From: Leptoclinus maculatus
Taxonomy: Eukaryota > Chordata > Actinopteri > Perciformes > Stichaeidae
NCBI GenBank assembly: GCA_032191485.1
Contig: JAVDOI010000019.1
Location: 6,698,155-6,762,154 of the forward strand
Length of the DNA stretch: 64,000 nt
Direction: 5' to 3'
Position numbers and translations under genes: made by a program. Under the pieces are notes generated by a model that was not told the DNA's origin, did not search any database, and saw only the letters and a program-made list of their open reading frames with translations. Positions 1-15,195 of this stretch are shown piece by piece; within the stretch, counting starts at the first letter, position 1, and each line of letters starts with the position of its first letter.

Positions 1-582
1 CCTAGCTGAATGTCACAGAGTCTGCCTGCTAGCCCTGAATAAACACTGTCATCCCTCTGCAGGAATAACCTTCACATATTGCCACTGCCATGTCGACGTG
101 CGTGCGTGCGTGCGTGTGTGCATGCGACGTGTGTGTGTGTGCGCTTATGTACAGTACAAGCATGTGTGTGTGTGTGAGTGTGTGTGAGTGTGCCTCAAGT
201 CTCACTAAAGGTGAGGAGGGCATGTAAATAAAAGAACAGTACATGGCAGAGTGTGCTTATGTATCTGTACATTCTCACCAGCCTTTTATAGCACTGTGTT
301 GTGTTTGATTAGTCTGAGGCAAGGCAGACTATCTCTCCATACACACACACACACACACACATTACCACTCTCTTTTTTTTGTCTCTGTCCCTTCCTTCCT
401 TACTTTCTTTCTCTCCCCTCCAACTGTACCCCTCGTTTGTTTTCATTAGTGTGATTGCCTCAATGTCTCCCTGACCTTCAGCCATCTTCAGCGCTCTCGC
501 TTTCACACACGCACACACACACACACGTACAAAAACATTCCTCTGGATGATCACTTCTGATTTTAGGGTTCATATTTTCTTC

Positions 583-613
<31 letters not shown>

Positions 614-3600
614 GAAGGCAGCATGCCCCTAACAGCAAGACAGTAGGTGTTTCCAATAAAGGTCCTAATTACACTTTCACTCCTTTTCTATTTCTTTTGA
701 AGATTCCTAATGGACAGTTGCTTTCAGTGTCTTCTTCCTTGAAGGTAACGCGATGGCTGCTAAGGAAAAGGAGGGGGCCGGAAAAGAGGAGGGATGAGAA
801 GGACAGGGCAGGGGAAAGGAGATGTATTGCTGAGTAGCCGTGACCTTCAGCAATGATTAGGGACAATTAAGTCTTGAACGGCGGTTTGAACCGTGACACT
901 TGCTGGGGACAGAAAGAGGGAAATAAAGAGATGCCCGTAGCCAAGGTGCGGTCACTGACACACATCTGTAAAAATCCTTTATCTGCTGCTTCTCCCCACA
1001 TCAGTATTTATCAGCAGCAGTCTGGAGACGAAAGGGTTGTTGTGTGTGTGTGTGTGTGGGGGGTGGGGATGGAGAAATGATTAATATTAATTCAAGGGCT
1101 GATTGAAGGCAGCACTCGAGTGAAGTGGCTCATGATGATGTCTCCTGAGCAACTCCCACGCACTGCTCCCGCCATGAGTGAAAAGGGGAGAGGAGGAGAG
1201 GAGACTAAAGAGGAGAGGATGCTAGAAGTGACAGCGTGAGGAAGATGCGAGACGTGTCGCCTTCCTCCGTCTGCCCACCCACTCGTCCTTCACCACGTTC
1301 GCAATGAGAGATGCACAGGCAACGCTGTGTTTCAGCACAGAAATCTACCCTCCCAAGCTTTTCAGGTGCAATAATTCATCTTGTTGTAAGCGCTTCTGAT
1401 TAGCTCGCTTGCTAATGTTTCAAATTGAAGCTACAATAATATTTATTGTGGCAAGGTTTACCTGCTTGCTAATGAGCTAGCATTTTCAAGCGGAAACTTC
1501 GCAGTTAAAGTGAAAAAAAGAGGAGCTTGTAAATCAAGTTTCCATTTTTAAACAAAATGGAGTTCATTTTGATGGGCACTGCTGGTATTTTCGTAACAGG
1601 TGTTCATACCAAAAATAGGACACATGGGGCTGGGCTGGTGTGTTCTTGTTGCTACAAGCACATGTAAAAAGATAAGACAAGGTGCAGGAAGTTCAATTTG
1701 AATTTCAAAGATTTTAGAAGCTTTTCAGATGCCACAACGATGCACAATGTTGTATTTTACTGTGACACCGAAAACACACCCGATTTCTAGATTTTACAAC
1801 TCTGGTAACCTGGTGACAGCCTTTCATCTTGATGATCATGAGGTAAAGAGTAAGAATAACAATGTCATTACAAAGAGATCTAGGTCTGCATGCACATATG
1901 TAATGCAGTATGTTGCCAGGTGATTGTTTTGGTGCAAAAGTTGAGCAAGGTTCAACGTTTTTGCTGGACAATCTTGCGTTTTGCTTTTTTTTTTTTTATG
2001 GATCCCTCTGCTGAGAGGATCTGCGGTTAAAATGAAAAGTATATAGTCAACTGTTGAAACAGTATGTATGGATAGAGGATGATTGATGTGCATGTACTGT
2101 TTAGCCTGCACACAATACACACATAACATTTGATTTAATGTTTTTCTATATGCTTTATTCTAATATTTCTCTAAGTTATGGCCCCATAGAAGGGTGTGTT
2201 TTATTCTCTCTCTCTCTGTAGTGACTCATAAAGGCTGACCAGAGGGGCCGGGTTAAGTTATGCTAATGTTACAGGGATCGTGTTCTGGGAGATAACGTGT
2301 TTTTAAGTCCACATTGCTTTGAGGCTGAATGCCGTGGAGGCTTCTCGGTTGGATTTGTGCAGGGTGTGTGAGTAGCCGAGGCTGGACGATGTTGGAGGGG
2401 AAGCCAGAGGGGCTGGATTGGTAGAAAGCACTGGGCGAGGAAAGGCACCCTTAGGTGCTATGGGAAACGAAGAGTGATTAAGAGGCGAGGAAGGCCGGGA
2501 GCAGTGCTTTTTGAACAAGGCTTGCTCAATGAACATAGCTAGGGGGGGGGAAAGAGTATAGCGGAGAGACTTTAAGGGAAACAAGCAGAGAAGTGGACAA
2601 AAACATTCCTAAACATTCAGAGTGAAGAATTAGAAAAGTCCAAATGGGTTCCACTTGATCCAAAGCTCATTCTAATCTCCCCCAAAAATATATATGTTTG
2701 GCCTTTGTGTAGAACCTAAGCATATGCAACATAAATATTTAGTTAGTCTCAGAGATGGTGTATCTTGAACAGAATATTATCCAGGTCCATTGGCGCTCGG
2801 ATATTTAACTTGAAGCGGGTGAAGTGCCTGCTGAGAGGCAAGCGAGAGGCGACAAGGTGTTGCAGCGTCCATCAGGGGCTGACATTTATTTTGGCTCGGA
2901 CAGCTGATGTAATTAACTTTTAGACCTTCCTGTACGTGGCGGCTTCTCCGTGCAGGTGCGCCAAGGAAAACAAGCCACAACTACCCACCTTCCCTTTTTC
3001 ATCCACATTCATTTGCACACACACACACACACACACATACATACATACATACATACACACACTGTCGTTCTTTTGTTTCCAACCTGCCCTTATTCTCACT
3101 TTCTCGTTCTTTCTTTCTTCCCGTCTCTCTATCGCGGTGCAGCAAGGTGTCTCCCAAGCTTCCAAGTCCTTGCAACTAACTATAGTGGCGTTCAGTTTCC
3201 CTCCATCAACACAAAAGCACTTCCTTACTTTGTAACAAGTTTGTACTCCGGGGAGAAGTGCTCAGTAGGCCTACAAGTTAACTTCAACCACAGTGACACT
3301 CCAGAGTTGCTTAGCGCAGCATTTTTTTTTCCGTCAGCCTGGCAGTTTTGCGTTGGAATGACTGACGACATGCAGCCATTGGCTGCATGTTTGTACGTTG
3401 TATGTGTCAGGCAGACTACAAGAGCTCTCCATGAGAGTTTTCACGCTTAGACTAACTTTGAATTGGCCTTTGTGTTTGATGAATACATGAATAAAAATTG
3501 AATGAATTCCATATGAGGTAATGGCGTATCTTAAAGGCATGTCACCTCACCTTGTCAGCAGCGGCATGCGTAACCCACCACACCTGTGAGTAGCACTTGG

Positions 3601-4961
3601 CATCTCCCTTGAGAGATGTGGTATGCGGACCGGATCACTGTGGGCATTTGCAGGTGTACTTTGTAAACTGCCCCCTGCCTCAGTCATATCATCTTTAATA
3701 ATGAATAATGATGCCTGAGGCCTGTTTTGTTTATTTGCAGGACCTGGCTTATATATTGCGAGGGGGCTGATACGAGGCAGATATTCAGATATAATGGTTG
3801 GCAGATGCACTGGCCTGTGCCGGGCTGCTAGAGAAAGCGAGGTGTTTGTTTGCACAAGCTGATTTCTCAGACTAAACGGGTATCGCGTCCTACCAGCTGC
3901 TTTGGATCAAAACAGTCAGACGGAGCTGGCGGGAAGGGCCCCCGGTCCACCTGGCAAAACAAGATGGGACCTCGGCGTGACAGTGATTATAACATCTCTG
4001 CTAACAAACGAGCAGTTTACTGAGATGACACATCTGAAAGGCCCACGCTCTGTTGTCTTAGCAGTAAATTTAGGCATAACTCAGTCAGTGAGAAAAAGGA
4101 GGGTCACAGAGAGAGAAAAGAGAGAGAGAGAGAGAGACGGTGCACTCCTGCTTTGTCTTCATATCAGGGTCAGACTGAAATATGGGATCTAACGGAGGCT
4201 ACAAAAGCCAGACGCTATATTTAGTCCTTGGGAGTCATGAGCAAGAGACAAAGTGTCTTCACCTCCTCTTCTCTTTACTCCCCGTCTGTCTTTTCTGATA
4301 CACACACTAGGTGGTTGTGATGACAGCAGCCTTGCCTTCGCAAATCTACTTTGCAGATATTTTGGTTGGTAACGGCGCTCTCGTGTTGGCATTTGCTTTA
4401 CATTAAAACATTGCTTTCATTGTGCATGTGAATGCATCTCTGTTTTTTTCGCCCGTCACGCGCCGTCGGTCGCGGTCAGACGCCCATCATTACGGTGTCG
4501 TGGGGTTTGGAAGAAATAGTAAATCACATTAGTTATTCAGGTAAACAACTGAGGAATGGCACCCCAGAGAACTATTGAGTTCACTCAGCAGTTTGCTCGC
4601 AATGGCACCACGAGAAAGAAAAACACAGCGAATGTGTCCAATTTAACGGCAAGTCATATGTTCATTTTAATGACGGGCCTGCCCCGGCGCGCACAGGTGC
4701 GTTGAAGCAGAGGTTTGAGTAAAGACGTTATGCTCTCAGTCACTCACGCAGATTTTAAGTACGGCGAGCGGAAATGCGGGCAGGGGGGGGGGGGGGAGAG
4801 GACAGGCAAGAAGAGCTTGAATGAGTTCTATGTGTTCCAACAGGTTTCTGCATCTCAAGGAAACCTGCTGGTCTCATAGGCCAGCAGGCCGCTGCCTTGG
4901 GGAATACTGAGGAAATGTCCTCATTTTTCTGTTTTTAGAGGCACACCTCTCAGTGTGTCTA

Positions 4962-5089
<128 letters not shown>

Positions 5090-8000
5090 CACCAGGTGCA
5101 GGTGGGATTTTTAGAAAACCATTCATGCACGAAGAAAGGAAGTTGTTGTTCGATATCCTGAATAAACGAATAACGAGTTTTTTTTTTACGATCGCGTGAC
5201 ACCATTGGTGATTTTTATATTGTCTGGTATTTATTGCCGTCTTCTCTGATAAACATAATTAAAATGACGTAAAGCCTTCACGATTCAGCATGTATTTAGT
5301 CGTGCAGTAAATAATAGTTTATACACCCTGACCTTTTCATGTCGGTGCAAAAAATAGCTCAAACTCCACGCTGTCTCTCTTGCTTATTTTGAAGAAATCA
5401 ACGACCATTTTTCACTGCATGTTACAGCAATTAGTGGAGCATAGTCACAATTTGGCCCAAATGAACAGAGCATCGAAAGAGAATTTCATCATGTGAAAAA
5501 CACGACAAATAGACAAGTCATGGTTTAAGTTCAGTGAGCATAACAGAAGTTAAGATACTCTTTCCTTTAACTTGATGATATAGTTTCCTGAACTAAAAGT
5601 ATGTTTTTATTCATATTGATAATGAAAACTTGACATGATCACCTCCTGTAGCTTCTCCTGTCCCTCTATCAGCAGTATTTACCCCATCTCTCCTCCTCAC
5701 TCGCATGATAAGCACACAACATCAAATGTTATCAATCTTTTTTAAAGCCGTAAGGATAGCATGGCTGCAGGCCACGACATGGCACGCAAGCTTTGCTGCA
5801 CTGTCTGCTCCTTTATCGCCTGCCTGTTACTGCTGGTGCCACTTCATAAATAAAGCCATTACACTGCTGAGAGGAGGGGGGGGGACAGGACTGTGTGTTC
5901 CCATAGACAGATTCACATAAACACGCTGACACGCACACACTATGGGCAGGTACTCAGTCTCCCGTCGCTGGGGAGCTTTAACCCTGACCAGCTTAGTTCA
6001 GAGGCAAAGGGGGCTTTATGGGGCATCGGGGAGCATCTTGCATGGAGTAAATAGAATATCCAGTGGTGTCTGTCCCAATCTCAGATTAAGCCACCAAAAT
6101 CTCATCTGTTTTTTCACTTTTGACAGAGGTGTGTGAAGACACATGAGTACGGACAAACACTTCCACCACCACACACTTTCAACACACAAAATAAAAAAAC
6201 AAACAGAGCAGCCGTCTGTGAGTGGGTCCCAGCGCGGCTAAGGGTTTTATGCTGACACTAAAGAATGTGTTCATCTAGGAGTGAAGGGCCTCTCTCCCCC
6301 CCCCCCCCCCCCCCCCCGGTCTGTTACCTGGCTCTCTGCCTTTGCCGACGGACTGACTGACAGAAGAGTATAGTGCAGTGTAGTGGGGATCGGACAGGGA
6401 TATCCATGTGATCTTCTGCATCTCCCGAAGGACCCAAAAGCTAAAACCCTTCCCAAGCGTGTTGGCGAAACACTAATCCATATGAGCGGAGCCGGGCATG
6501 CAGGGTGGGCCCCGAGAGTTTAGAGAGCTTTGTCCCTTAACGTAAAAAAGTCCAAAGAATGTGTGTGTGTGTTTTGTCAAAATGCGCTTTGATGAGAGAA
6601 GCGTAAAATATCCCCTGCAGGTTCGGTCATTGGAGGTTGCTCTGGATAAGTTACAACTAAATGTTGCTTGCGCCTGTGAAGGCGAGCAAGCCAGGAGGTG
6701 AATGATTCAAAGCTCGGGATTGTTTGAAGAGTACTGGCCTTCAAAAATCTGTGGTTGACTGAAAAAAATAGGACTTTGTGAGAGGCGAAATGGAGTGCAC
6801 CCAGTGATTTCAGAGCCCAAAGAGTACAAGATTAAAGCTGATGCTGATTCTGATTAAAATCTGTGCCATGCTCTCTCCATGCTTTCTTCTGCCCTGTCCT
6901 GGAGACAGCAAGGTAGAGAGAGCGTGAGGCGGAGAAACATCATTTATAACGCCAGCAAAAGGGAGCTCACGAGCTGATCTAAGCTTGAAAAAAGAAAGAG
7001 TTGGATTCACCGCAGCCACGGAGAATGAGAAAGGAGTGGTAGAAATGGTGGCAGAGGGAGATAAAGGTGTAGCGAAACAGACAAATAACGGTGGGTGTTA
7101 TTGAAGGGGAGAGAGAGGAGATGACAGGAGGAGGAGAGGTGGTGTATGTGCACCCCGGAGCATCCCTGCAAGAAAGAAAATGGTAAAGCTGATTTGGAAA
7201 AGAAATCAATTTAGTTTGACACAGAGTGTAAGATCTAAATATTTTTCTTTCTTTCTCTTTGTTAGCTCAGACAGCTCTGGAAATACTTTTACAAGTCACT
7301 GACAATATTTATAGTTTTTACATGTGGTCTCGTAGCACGTTCAGAAGCGCTTTAGGTTTCTCTGTGACGTGTTTCTTTTTTTTCCGCACGGCACAGGCAT
7401 GATTGAATTCCAGCCTGCACGTAAGTGTTTTTTGATCTAGTAGGCTTGATCCTTGCGCACCAAAGTACCACCCCACACACACACACACACACACACACAG
7501 GCTACACTGTATGCACACATGTGTACAAACACGCACACACATCACATTATACGGCATCAGCCGGGGCTCAAAGTGGATCATTATTTACTAAACAGGTTGC
7601 CTAACAAGAAAAGACTGATTCCCCTGCAGGCTTGTATAAAAACCCTGGAAGCATGGCGGTGGAGCAATATCCATCATAATTGATGTGTTGCAAAGCAGAT
7701 TACACACATTAGCGCACACTGTTCTAGCTATGACAGCTCCAACTGAACATGACAAATTCCATAATGTGAAAAGAAAAAAAAAAAAAGGTATTTTACTCTC
7801 TCTGGGTATTAAAAGGCACGACAACCAACAAAGAGGCATTTGCATTTGTGGGAGAAAATGTGAGAGTCTTGTGTTTGTGCGTGCATGTGTTGGTGTGTGT
7901 GTGTGTGCATCCCTGTCTAACTACGCCTCCTCCGTGCTCTCATCTTTCCTTAATTACATTCTATTTGTTCCACTCGGGGCGGAGAGAGGGTCCTGTAAAC

Positions 8001-11000
8001 TGTTCGGAGCTCGGCATAGCCTCGCCCGCTCGGTGACACGACTTCATTCAAACACGGCTAATCCCAACATAGCATTAGCTACATGGATGATGCGTTCGAA
8101 GGCCGACGACAGCTGCGGCATTATTTACTGAACACAGCACAACAGATAAGTCCATTGAACGTGCAAGCAGCTCATTCATCGTGGAGAGGCATTACGAGTG
8201 TCTGTAGCTGCCTAATCAGTGGGCTGGATGCTGGAGGAATAAATAAGCTTTGGGGAAGAGGGGCGGCTCGACTCGCTCACTCACTCCCTCCTCTCTCCTT
8301 ACTCACTCACTCACTCTCTCCGTCACTCTCCTCTCACTCTTCTAATCAACTCAACGGCATTACGGCACTATTGAATTCGCAAAAGGTTGCAAATAACGTG
8401 TCATTGATTATCACTTGATGCTGTTTTCGAAGCTATTTTTTTGATTTTCTTTATATTAGTATTGTTTTAAGACGTTTGTCCACGCAATACAGAATTACAT
8501 TAACATTTTGTAGTATTTTGGCCTGTAATTCTAAATGACAAAGCTGATTTCATCAGTTGATAACACACTACACTCGTTCCCTTCTTCACAACCACAGCTT
8601 CATCTTCATTGATCTGAGCCTGTTCTGTGTTCGCTGCTCAGGACATAATTTGACATCATTTCAAATGGGATCTGAAATGACAAAATGTTTATAAATCTGC
8701 CGTTTAAATATTCATAAAAGTAATAACTTAGATATCCCTATAACGTCCTGTGAAATTGCGATTCTGTGTTTCTCTAGGAATTATTTAATTGTCGGTATCT
8801 TCCTTTAAGCCGTTGATTAAACCTAACATATTGAGAGATGTAATTTAAATTATTCTCCTCAGCACTAATTGTAAAATTCATTTTAATTGTAAAAGAAGGC
8901 CTGAGCTGTGCCGTGTGTTTATGTGTGACCGAGCTGTTCGGAGCCGTGTCGTTAGCCACACACCCACTCCTGACGACCCACTAATTAACACCCCATGTTA
9001 ATCACTCTCAACCCAGCCAATAACCAGTGACATGCCATCGTGCAGATCACTACATCATACACGCAGCACAGCAGTACATCCGAGCCAGGCGATGTTTTCC
9101 CTTTTCTCCTCAGTGTTGTGTTGTAGAGACGTCTCAGTGAGTATTTTGACTTACTTGACAGTACGAACAATGACAGTTTCAACTGTTTTCCTGAACATAA
9201 AGTTGGTATTTAGCAGAACTGTCATTCACAAAGTGATACTGAGGCGATATGAATACTTGGAACGATGACACCACCGTGCCACCCGAACCATCTGTGGCTC
9301 TAAATTGACCCAGGTTTGTTTCCCAAAGCCCTATAATTTCCAATAGCACGTTTATTTTTGTCACCATGCCGAGTGCCGCGTGTATTAGATCTAATCCATT
9401 AGCCTCATCCTACTTTACATACACTGGTTTAAGTACATGTTGGCGAAATATCTTCCCGGTGAATCTGCCGTTCTGGCTGAAATAATGATTTTGATATAAG
9501 TTGAGCTGATTTGCCTAAGCTACCCAGTAATTAACTGAACTTAATCATTTCATTTCAATTCATTTCCATTACCTGAATTATTTTGCCAGTCTCTCCTATC
9601 TTTTGTAATGAATGTGTCTGCTTTAAGCTCACTGTTGTCTGGTAGTGAAAGAGAGAGGGGCGCCTGAACTCTGTTACAACACTGACCTCTAGTGTCAGTT
9701 CGGCCCGGCTCTTGGCAGCGGTGTGTGAGTTTTAAATGTGACATTTTAGCAGGCTCATTGGTGGTCCTATCTAAGGTAATGAATCCGCTTTGGACAATCT
9801 GCCTGGTTTTTGAAGCTTTAGCCTCCAAACGCCTGGAGCAGGGATTGCCCAGGATAGGGCAGAGGTAGATAAGGAGTCAGTGTAATGAGAAGCAAAGCAT
9901 CCCTTTAGCTCACCCTTTGTCTTTGCCTCCATCCACCAAGCCTTGGAGGAGACGGAGAGAGATACTTCTCTGGCCAGTGGCAGCCACACGGGCATTGGCT
10001 TTATTTTTCATCATCCTCTTTTCCTCTCCTCCCTGCCGGTGTCCTCCTCTTTTCCTATCTCTATTTTTTTTTTTTTTCTCCTTCATTTTTCTCCATCCTC
10101 CGCCGCGAAGGCTGACACTTGCTCATGCCAAGGCGACCTCACGTCCTCGACAGGGGATTGTCAGATCTTCTAGAATATGGAAAAAGACAGACGCTAGCCA
10201 GCCACACACACACACACCAGTGTGTAGCACGTGGTTAATAGGCATAATAGGGTCAGGCCTGCATTTAATAAACAATTACCCATCTATTATAGATGAGTCC
10301 GGCTCCTAAGGCCCAGTGCTGGCCCGGGTCGAGAGAGGGAACAGGAGAGAGAGAATAGGAGAGAGAGAGAGAAGATGAATGAATAATGCAGACAAGATGC
10401 CCATCAGAGCGCCCTAACGCTGGGGCCCATGCAGCGCCAATTATCTTCCCCTGCTAATGATGATCATCTTGATGCTCTCCCCCAACACACTCACCCGCAC
10501 CCCCATGCCTAAATCCGACATTTACCCAGCTGCCCCTGCACCTCACGATGCGTCCTCTGCTCCCTAACTCGCCAAAACCGAGGGAACGAGCTTTCGTGTC
10601 CATATTTCATTTTATTTTTGTCAGGCGAGCGGAGGGGTTTCCTGGTGTTAGGATGGTGGGGGCACACTGGCCATCGCTCCTCTTTTGAATCACAAATCAA
10701 TCAGGGTCCTCTCTTCAGCAGCTTCCATTCAGTCCAAGGTCACCCAGATTACACAAGGTTAAAGTGTGTGTGTTGGAGTGTGTGCGCATGCAGAGAGACC
10801 TGAGGGTTGGGTGGGGGGTGGGGGGGGGGGGGGGACTGTCGCTAGTTGGATTAGCATACAACTCCGACAGAGCGAGGGAATTAAAGCCAGCGCAGAGGTA
10901 CGATGGCCGAGCAAAATGGTCCCCGCTCTCCACTGTATTTGAATAGACAGCCGGAGATACGTGAAAACAGAGAGGCGGCAAGGAGAAGCTCTTTGGCCCC

Positions 11001-12693
11001 CAGGATCAGAGGCGCGGGACCTGTGGTGCTCAGGCGGACTGCTTGTTAAGTAGATAGGGCCCCCAGTAGACTGCTTCAGTATGGGCTGTGGGAAAAATAC
11101 ACAGCCATTTTGGCTCCCTCAGGGCCCTAGTCTGTGGTAATAATGGGATCACAGCCATGACCCTCCCAGGACACCGTACCACTATTGGATATTCTATTAG
11201 TTCCCTTTGCAGTGAGAAGAAGTCCGTGCTCAGCTACTTTTCTCACTCTGAAATCACATTTGTTTTACTTTTATGTAGCTTTAACAGTGACTAATCAAAT
11301 TATTGAAAGTTTCCAGGAAGGGACTTCATTAACAATTGAACAGAGTGCAGTGCGCTACTTATGACTACTGTAAAACCTTCTAGTATAGAGAGCTACGTAT
11401 TGTGGATATCTTCTAATAATATCTAATGTACTTTATGCATGCAAGGATATTGTAAGCTATTAACGTATGCACAAAAAAAAAGCTGGCCCCATAATTGTTC
11501 CTTTTTACCATTTAATCCCAGCACTGGGAAGATACAGCAGAGATCACATTAACATTTACATTTCTGAATCCCCCATCTCCTTGATACAACTCCAGCTTTC
11601 AGCCTCAGCATCTCATCTTGCCTTTACATAATATCAGGCTGTATTAATGCTACATACGGAGCTCTACTGTCTGTGCTGCGTAGATTTATATTTTCCTAAT
11701 GATGTGCTTTCATTTTTTCCTCTGCTATCCCCCCTGTCCTTCCCTTCACCTCCAGCCCCACAGCCCACGGTGATTTGAAACACACACAACTGTACTGCCA
11801 TTTTACTGCAGAATAACACAAAGCGCGGGTTGAGACACCTTTGGTCGCCCCGGCCCCCATCTGTTGCACATCTGGAAGTGGTGCGCCGCACCAATAATTG
11901 GAAGTCAATTTGTTTGAAGTTATGTATTTGGCATCTGGCTCGTTTCATAAAAACTCTGGAAATCGCATTAATTTTATAGCATCTCGAGAAGGCCCCGGCC
12001 ACGTTTTATTTTCTTCTTTTTCTTCATCTCTCTAGTGTTCCATCGTTAATGCACGTGGGGCCTTGCTAGTCTAGTGACATGGGAGTTTGTCGAGCACTGT
12101 TTAGGGTGTGGTCCCTAATAAAAGCAGCATGGAGGCTAATGCCCTCAAGAATCATGGGAGGAATTACTGTAGTGCACTGGGGCGACTATATTGATTGCTT
12201 GAGTTCCTAATCATTAAATGTAATGGTCAAATTTTGTCCCAGTTTTCATAATTTCAACTTTGACCTTAACTTCAGATCATTTCTCATATTTTTCCTGAAG
12301 GGGAAACTCAACCGGGGCCTAGTTTGCCACATTTCCAGGAGACGGGGCTGGCTGATTGAGAAGCGGCATGGTGTTGTTTGTCACACAGCTCTGAATCATG
12401 GCTGAAAATAGATATGACACTTGATGTTTGGTGCCTCACTGCCGGCTGTCATATTGTTACTCAAATTTCACCTAATTTGTGCACAAGTCTTGTCACAGTC
12501 CAGATCCTGATGAGGGCTTTTAGGTGGTTATTTTTTTCCTCCCCCTTAGCTTCCTCGTGTGTGTAGCAACGAGGTGCAACGAGATACACACCTGTGCATG
12601 TGTGTGTGTGTTGTATGCATGTGTGCGCGCATTTGTGTTTGCACACAAGCACATTTGATTAGGCTTGTTTGTGTGTGTGTGAGTGCGTGAGGG

Positions 12694-12695
<2 letters not shown>

Positions 12696-12758
<63 letters not shown>
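12696..12758. repeat. (GT)n microsatellite
   Basis: About 31 uninterrupted GT units, preceded by an imperfect GT-rich stretch from about 12590. Confidence 0.97.
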
Positions 12759-12763
<5 letters not shown>

Positions 12764-13240
12764 GTGCTCCAAAGTGAGTCACCTCAGCTGGAGGTGATTA
12801 AGAGTTGCCAATGGCAGGCTCGACAGGTGAGTGCATTGTAGCACGCTGGCAGCTGTGGCATCGGCACAGGTGACAGCTTCTCCTGCTCAGTGGTGGTGTC
12901 AGTGTTGGTGGGTGGCAGGAGGTCTGACAACGTTGTTTTGGTGACAGAACGACTGCGCTGTGAGGTTCACGACATCACTTGCCTTCTTTAGATTTGTCAG
13001 TTTATACTGGGAAGTATAGGGACTACCGTGGACTTTAGCATATACTGCCAAGGCACTATTCCATATGTGAAAAAATGCTTTTTTTACCAACTATAGTTAT
13101 ACTCTTTTTATTTTACTTGATTGGCTTTTTGGCAAAAAAAGATAATGCACAACAACTATTCTCTGTTTTACCACACCTCCTGTTTTGGGTTTCTTTTTAT
13201 GAGCATACTGCACGGTGTGATGAAAACACACAGCCCACTG

Positions 13241-13254
13241 CTGCCACCTGCTGT
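13241..13254 (-). promoter_or_regulatory. candidate CTCF motif
   Basis: The minus strand reads ACAGCAGGTGGCAG, 13 of 14 positions of the consensus CCASYAGRKGGCRS; only the first base differs. Motif match only; chance matches are expected. Confidence 0.3.
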
Positions 13255-15195
13255 TCGAAATATGACACAGCAGCAACAACCCCTCTGACACTGGAAGTGA
13301 GGTCATTCTTTCAGGGAGACCATTTTTGCCGCACATGCATATGCAACACAAAGAGGAATGGAAAGATTATTTTCCAAGGTGTGCATTTTCTTGGCACGTG
13401 TTGTAACTATAGCTCGAAAAGCAATCTGTTTCCCACGAAGGAGATTCGGTAAAGAGCAGAGGACGCGAGGGAGGGATGGAGAGGTTTTGTAGGATTGCGA
13501 ACTTTCCCAGATTTGTTTTACATTTTCAAATTTATGTTCTCCTCTCAAACATATGCCGCTAATGCCTCTAACTTAACGGCGTCGTGGGATACCTGCGCCG
13601 TTTCCTCAGCCCACTCCTCCACCATCAGTTCCTGTGAGTTTTCCAAACCGTGGGTTGATGAACTGTGATGTTCCAAATAAAAAGTCGCTTGTTCTGATGT
13701 CACCGTTGCCTCATCCGACCACATTTCCTTTTGAAGCGTGTGCATAACTGGCCTTGAACTTTGTCCATAATAGTCTTTGATATGGAGAGCAATAAATGGG
13801 TGAGGAAGTTTAATCTGACTTTCTTTTTCAGAGCATGCTTTGTCTCCCGTGGTAAGCATCAAAAGAGTGTTATGCGTATAGGTATTACTGTCAATAATTC
13901 CATTAAGATAAAAGTGTATTCATTTGTGTTTTCTGACTTTGACTTTCATCAATTCCTGCGCTAGACTAATTGGATTGTGTGTATTTTTCCCAAGTTTTGT
14001 AATACGAGAAAGGAGAAGAAAAAAAAATCACTGAAACTCTAAATGTAAATGAAGTCTTTTGAAATTTCAGTCATGCTGACGCTTTCTTAGATTACTCTTC
14101 GTGAAAATCTATATTTACCTTCCATAACTGCTTTGGCCAATTACCCGTAAACATCACTCACCACTTTGTAGTTGGAGTGACTGTACTCCATAATGATTGA
14201 TTGGTTCAGTCTTATTTGCGGCTAAAGAGATGCGAGCGAGGAACGTTTCGATTTCATTATGGAAAAACACACGCTAATAACACTCTAAAACATTAATTCA
14301 GGGAGGCTTTGATAAGAAATCCATTTGGGAAGTATTGGCGTGTGTTTTTTCTTTTTTTTTAAGACGGGTCTGTTTGTTGTATTATTAATGCATGATAACA
14401 AGATTATAAAAACTACATGTTGATGAATGATTTTTTAACACAAAACAGTGTACGATTTGTCTAATGAGGCCAAAGTCTTTTGATCAGCGTGTCACAAACA
14501 AACTTTTCTTGAGCGAACTTTATTAATGATACAGTTTGTGATCATATTCCTACAGTATGAAAGGACACAACGCCGCTTTACCTCGGAGGGACCTTTCTTA
14601 GCTCTCAGCTAACAGCTCTCACAGCGGCTCTTTATTCCTCCACATTATTCATCCTCAAGGGCTCATCAGCTCACAGTAGGCTCATCAGAATTATTACTCC
14701 TCCTCTACTTGTCTTTATTATCCAATTTCCCTCCTCTCTCCTCCTTTCTGCCACTCATTGCCAATCAGCCACCTTGTAAGCCGGCCCTTCACCTTCCAGT
14801 TTGAAACTTTTCATGCTTTGGTCACTCTCTTAGCCACTGGTCACTTTATATCATGTTGCTGTCATCATGCCTCTGATGTGTTGCGCTACCTGTACACTTA
14901 AAAAAATCGAGCGGAGTGAGAGATTGTATATGAGATGTTGCTCATTTGTACAAAATGATGATGCATTCTGATAAGATAGTAGGTAACATAAGTCTTCCAT
15001 TGAAACTTTGATTATAATTATTTCTCTGTCGGAGTGTTCATAGCCTTTAGAATTATATATATATATATATATATATTGTGTGGTTAAAGTTTTTCTTGTA
15101 TTTTCTTATTTAGGTTGAAATGCAGACGTCGAGTAAATGATGTTGTCTGTGAGACGACAACAAGAAGCCAAAATCCCATTTACCAAAAAAAGGGG

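Noticed and set aside
4861..4889. CCTGCTGG / CCAGCAGG inverted repeat
   Set aside because: Only 8-base arms; expected by chance.
13545..13862. 105-codon minus-strand frame with a fairly protein-like composition (MWSDEATV, MVEEWAEE)
   Set aside because: No family recognised, no splice or promoter context, and a frame of this length is expected by chance in 64 kb; worth a BLASTP but not an annotation.
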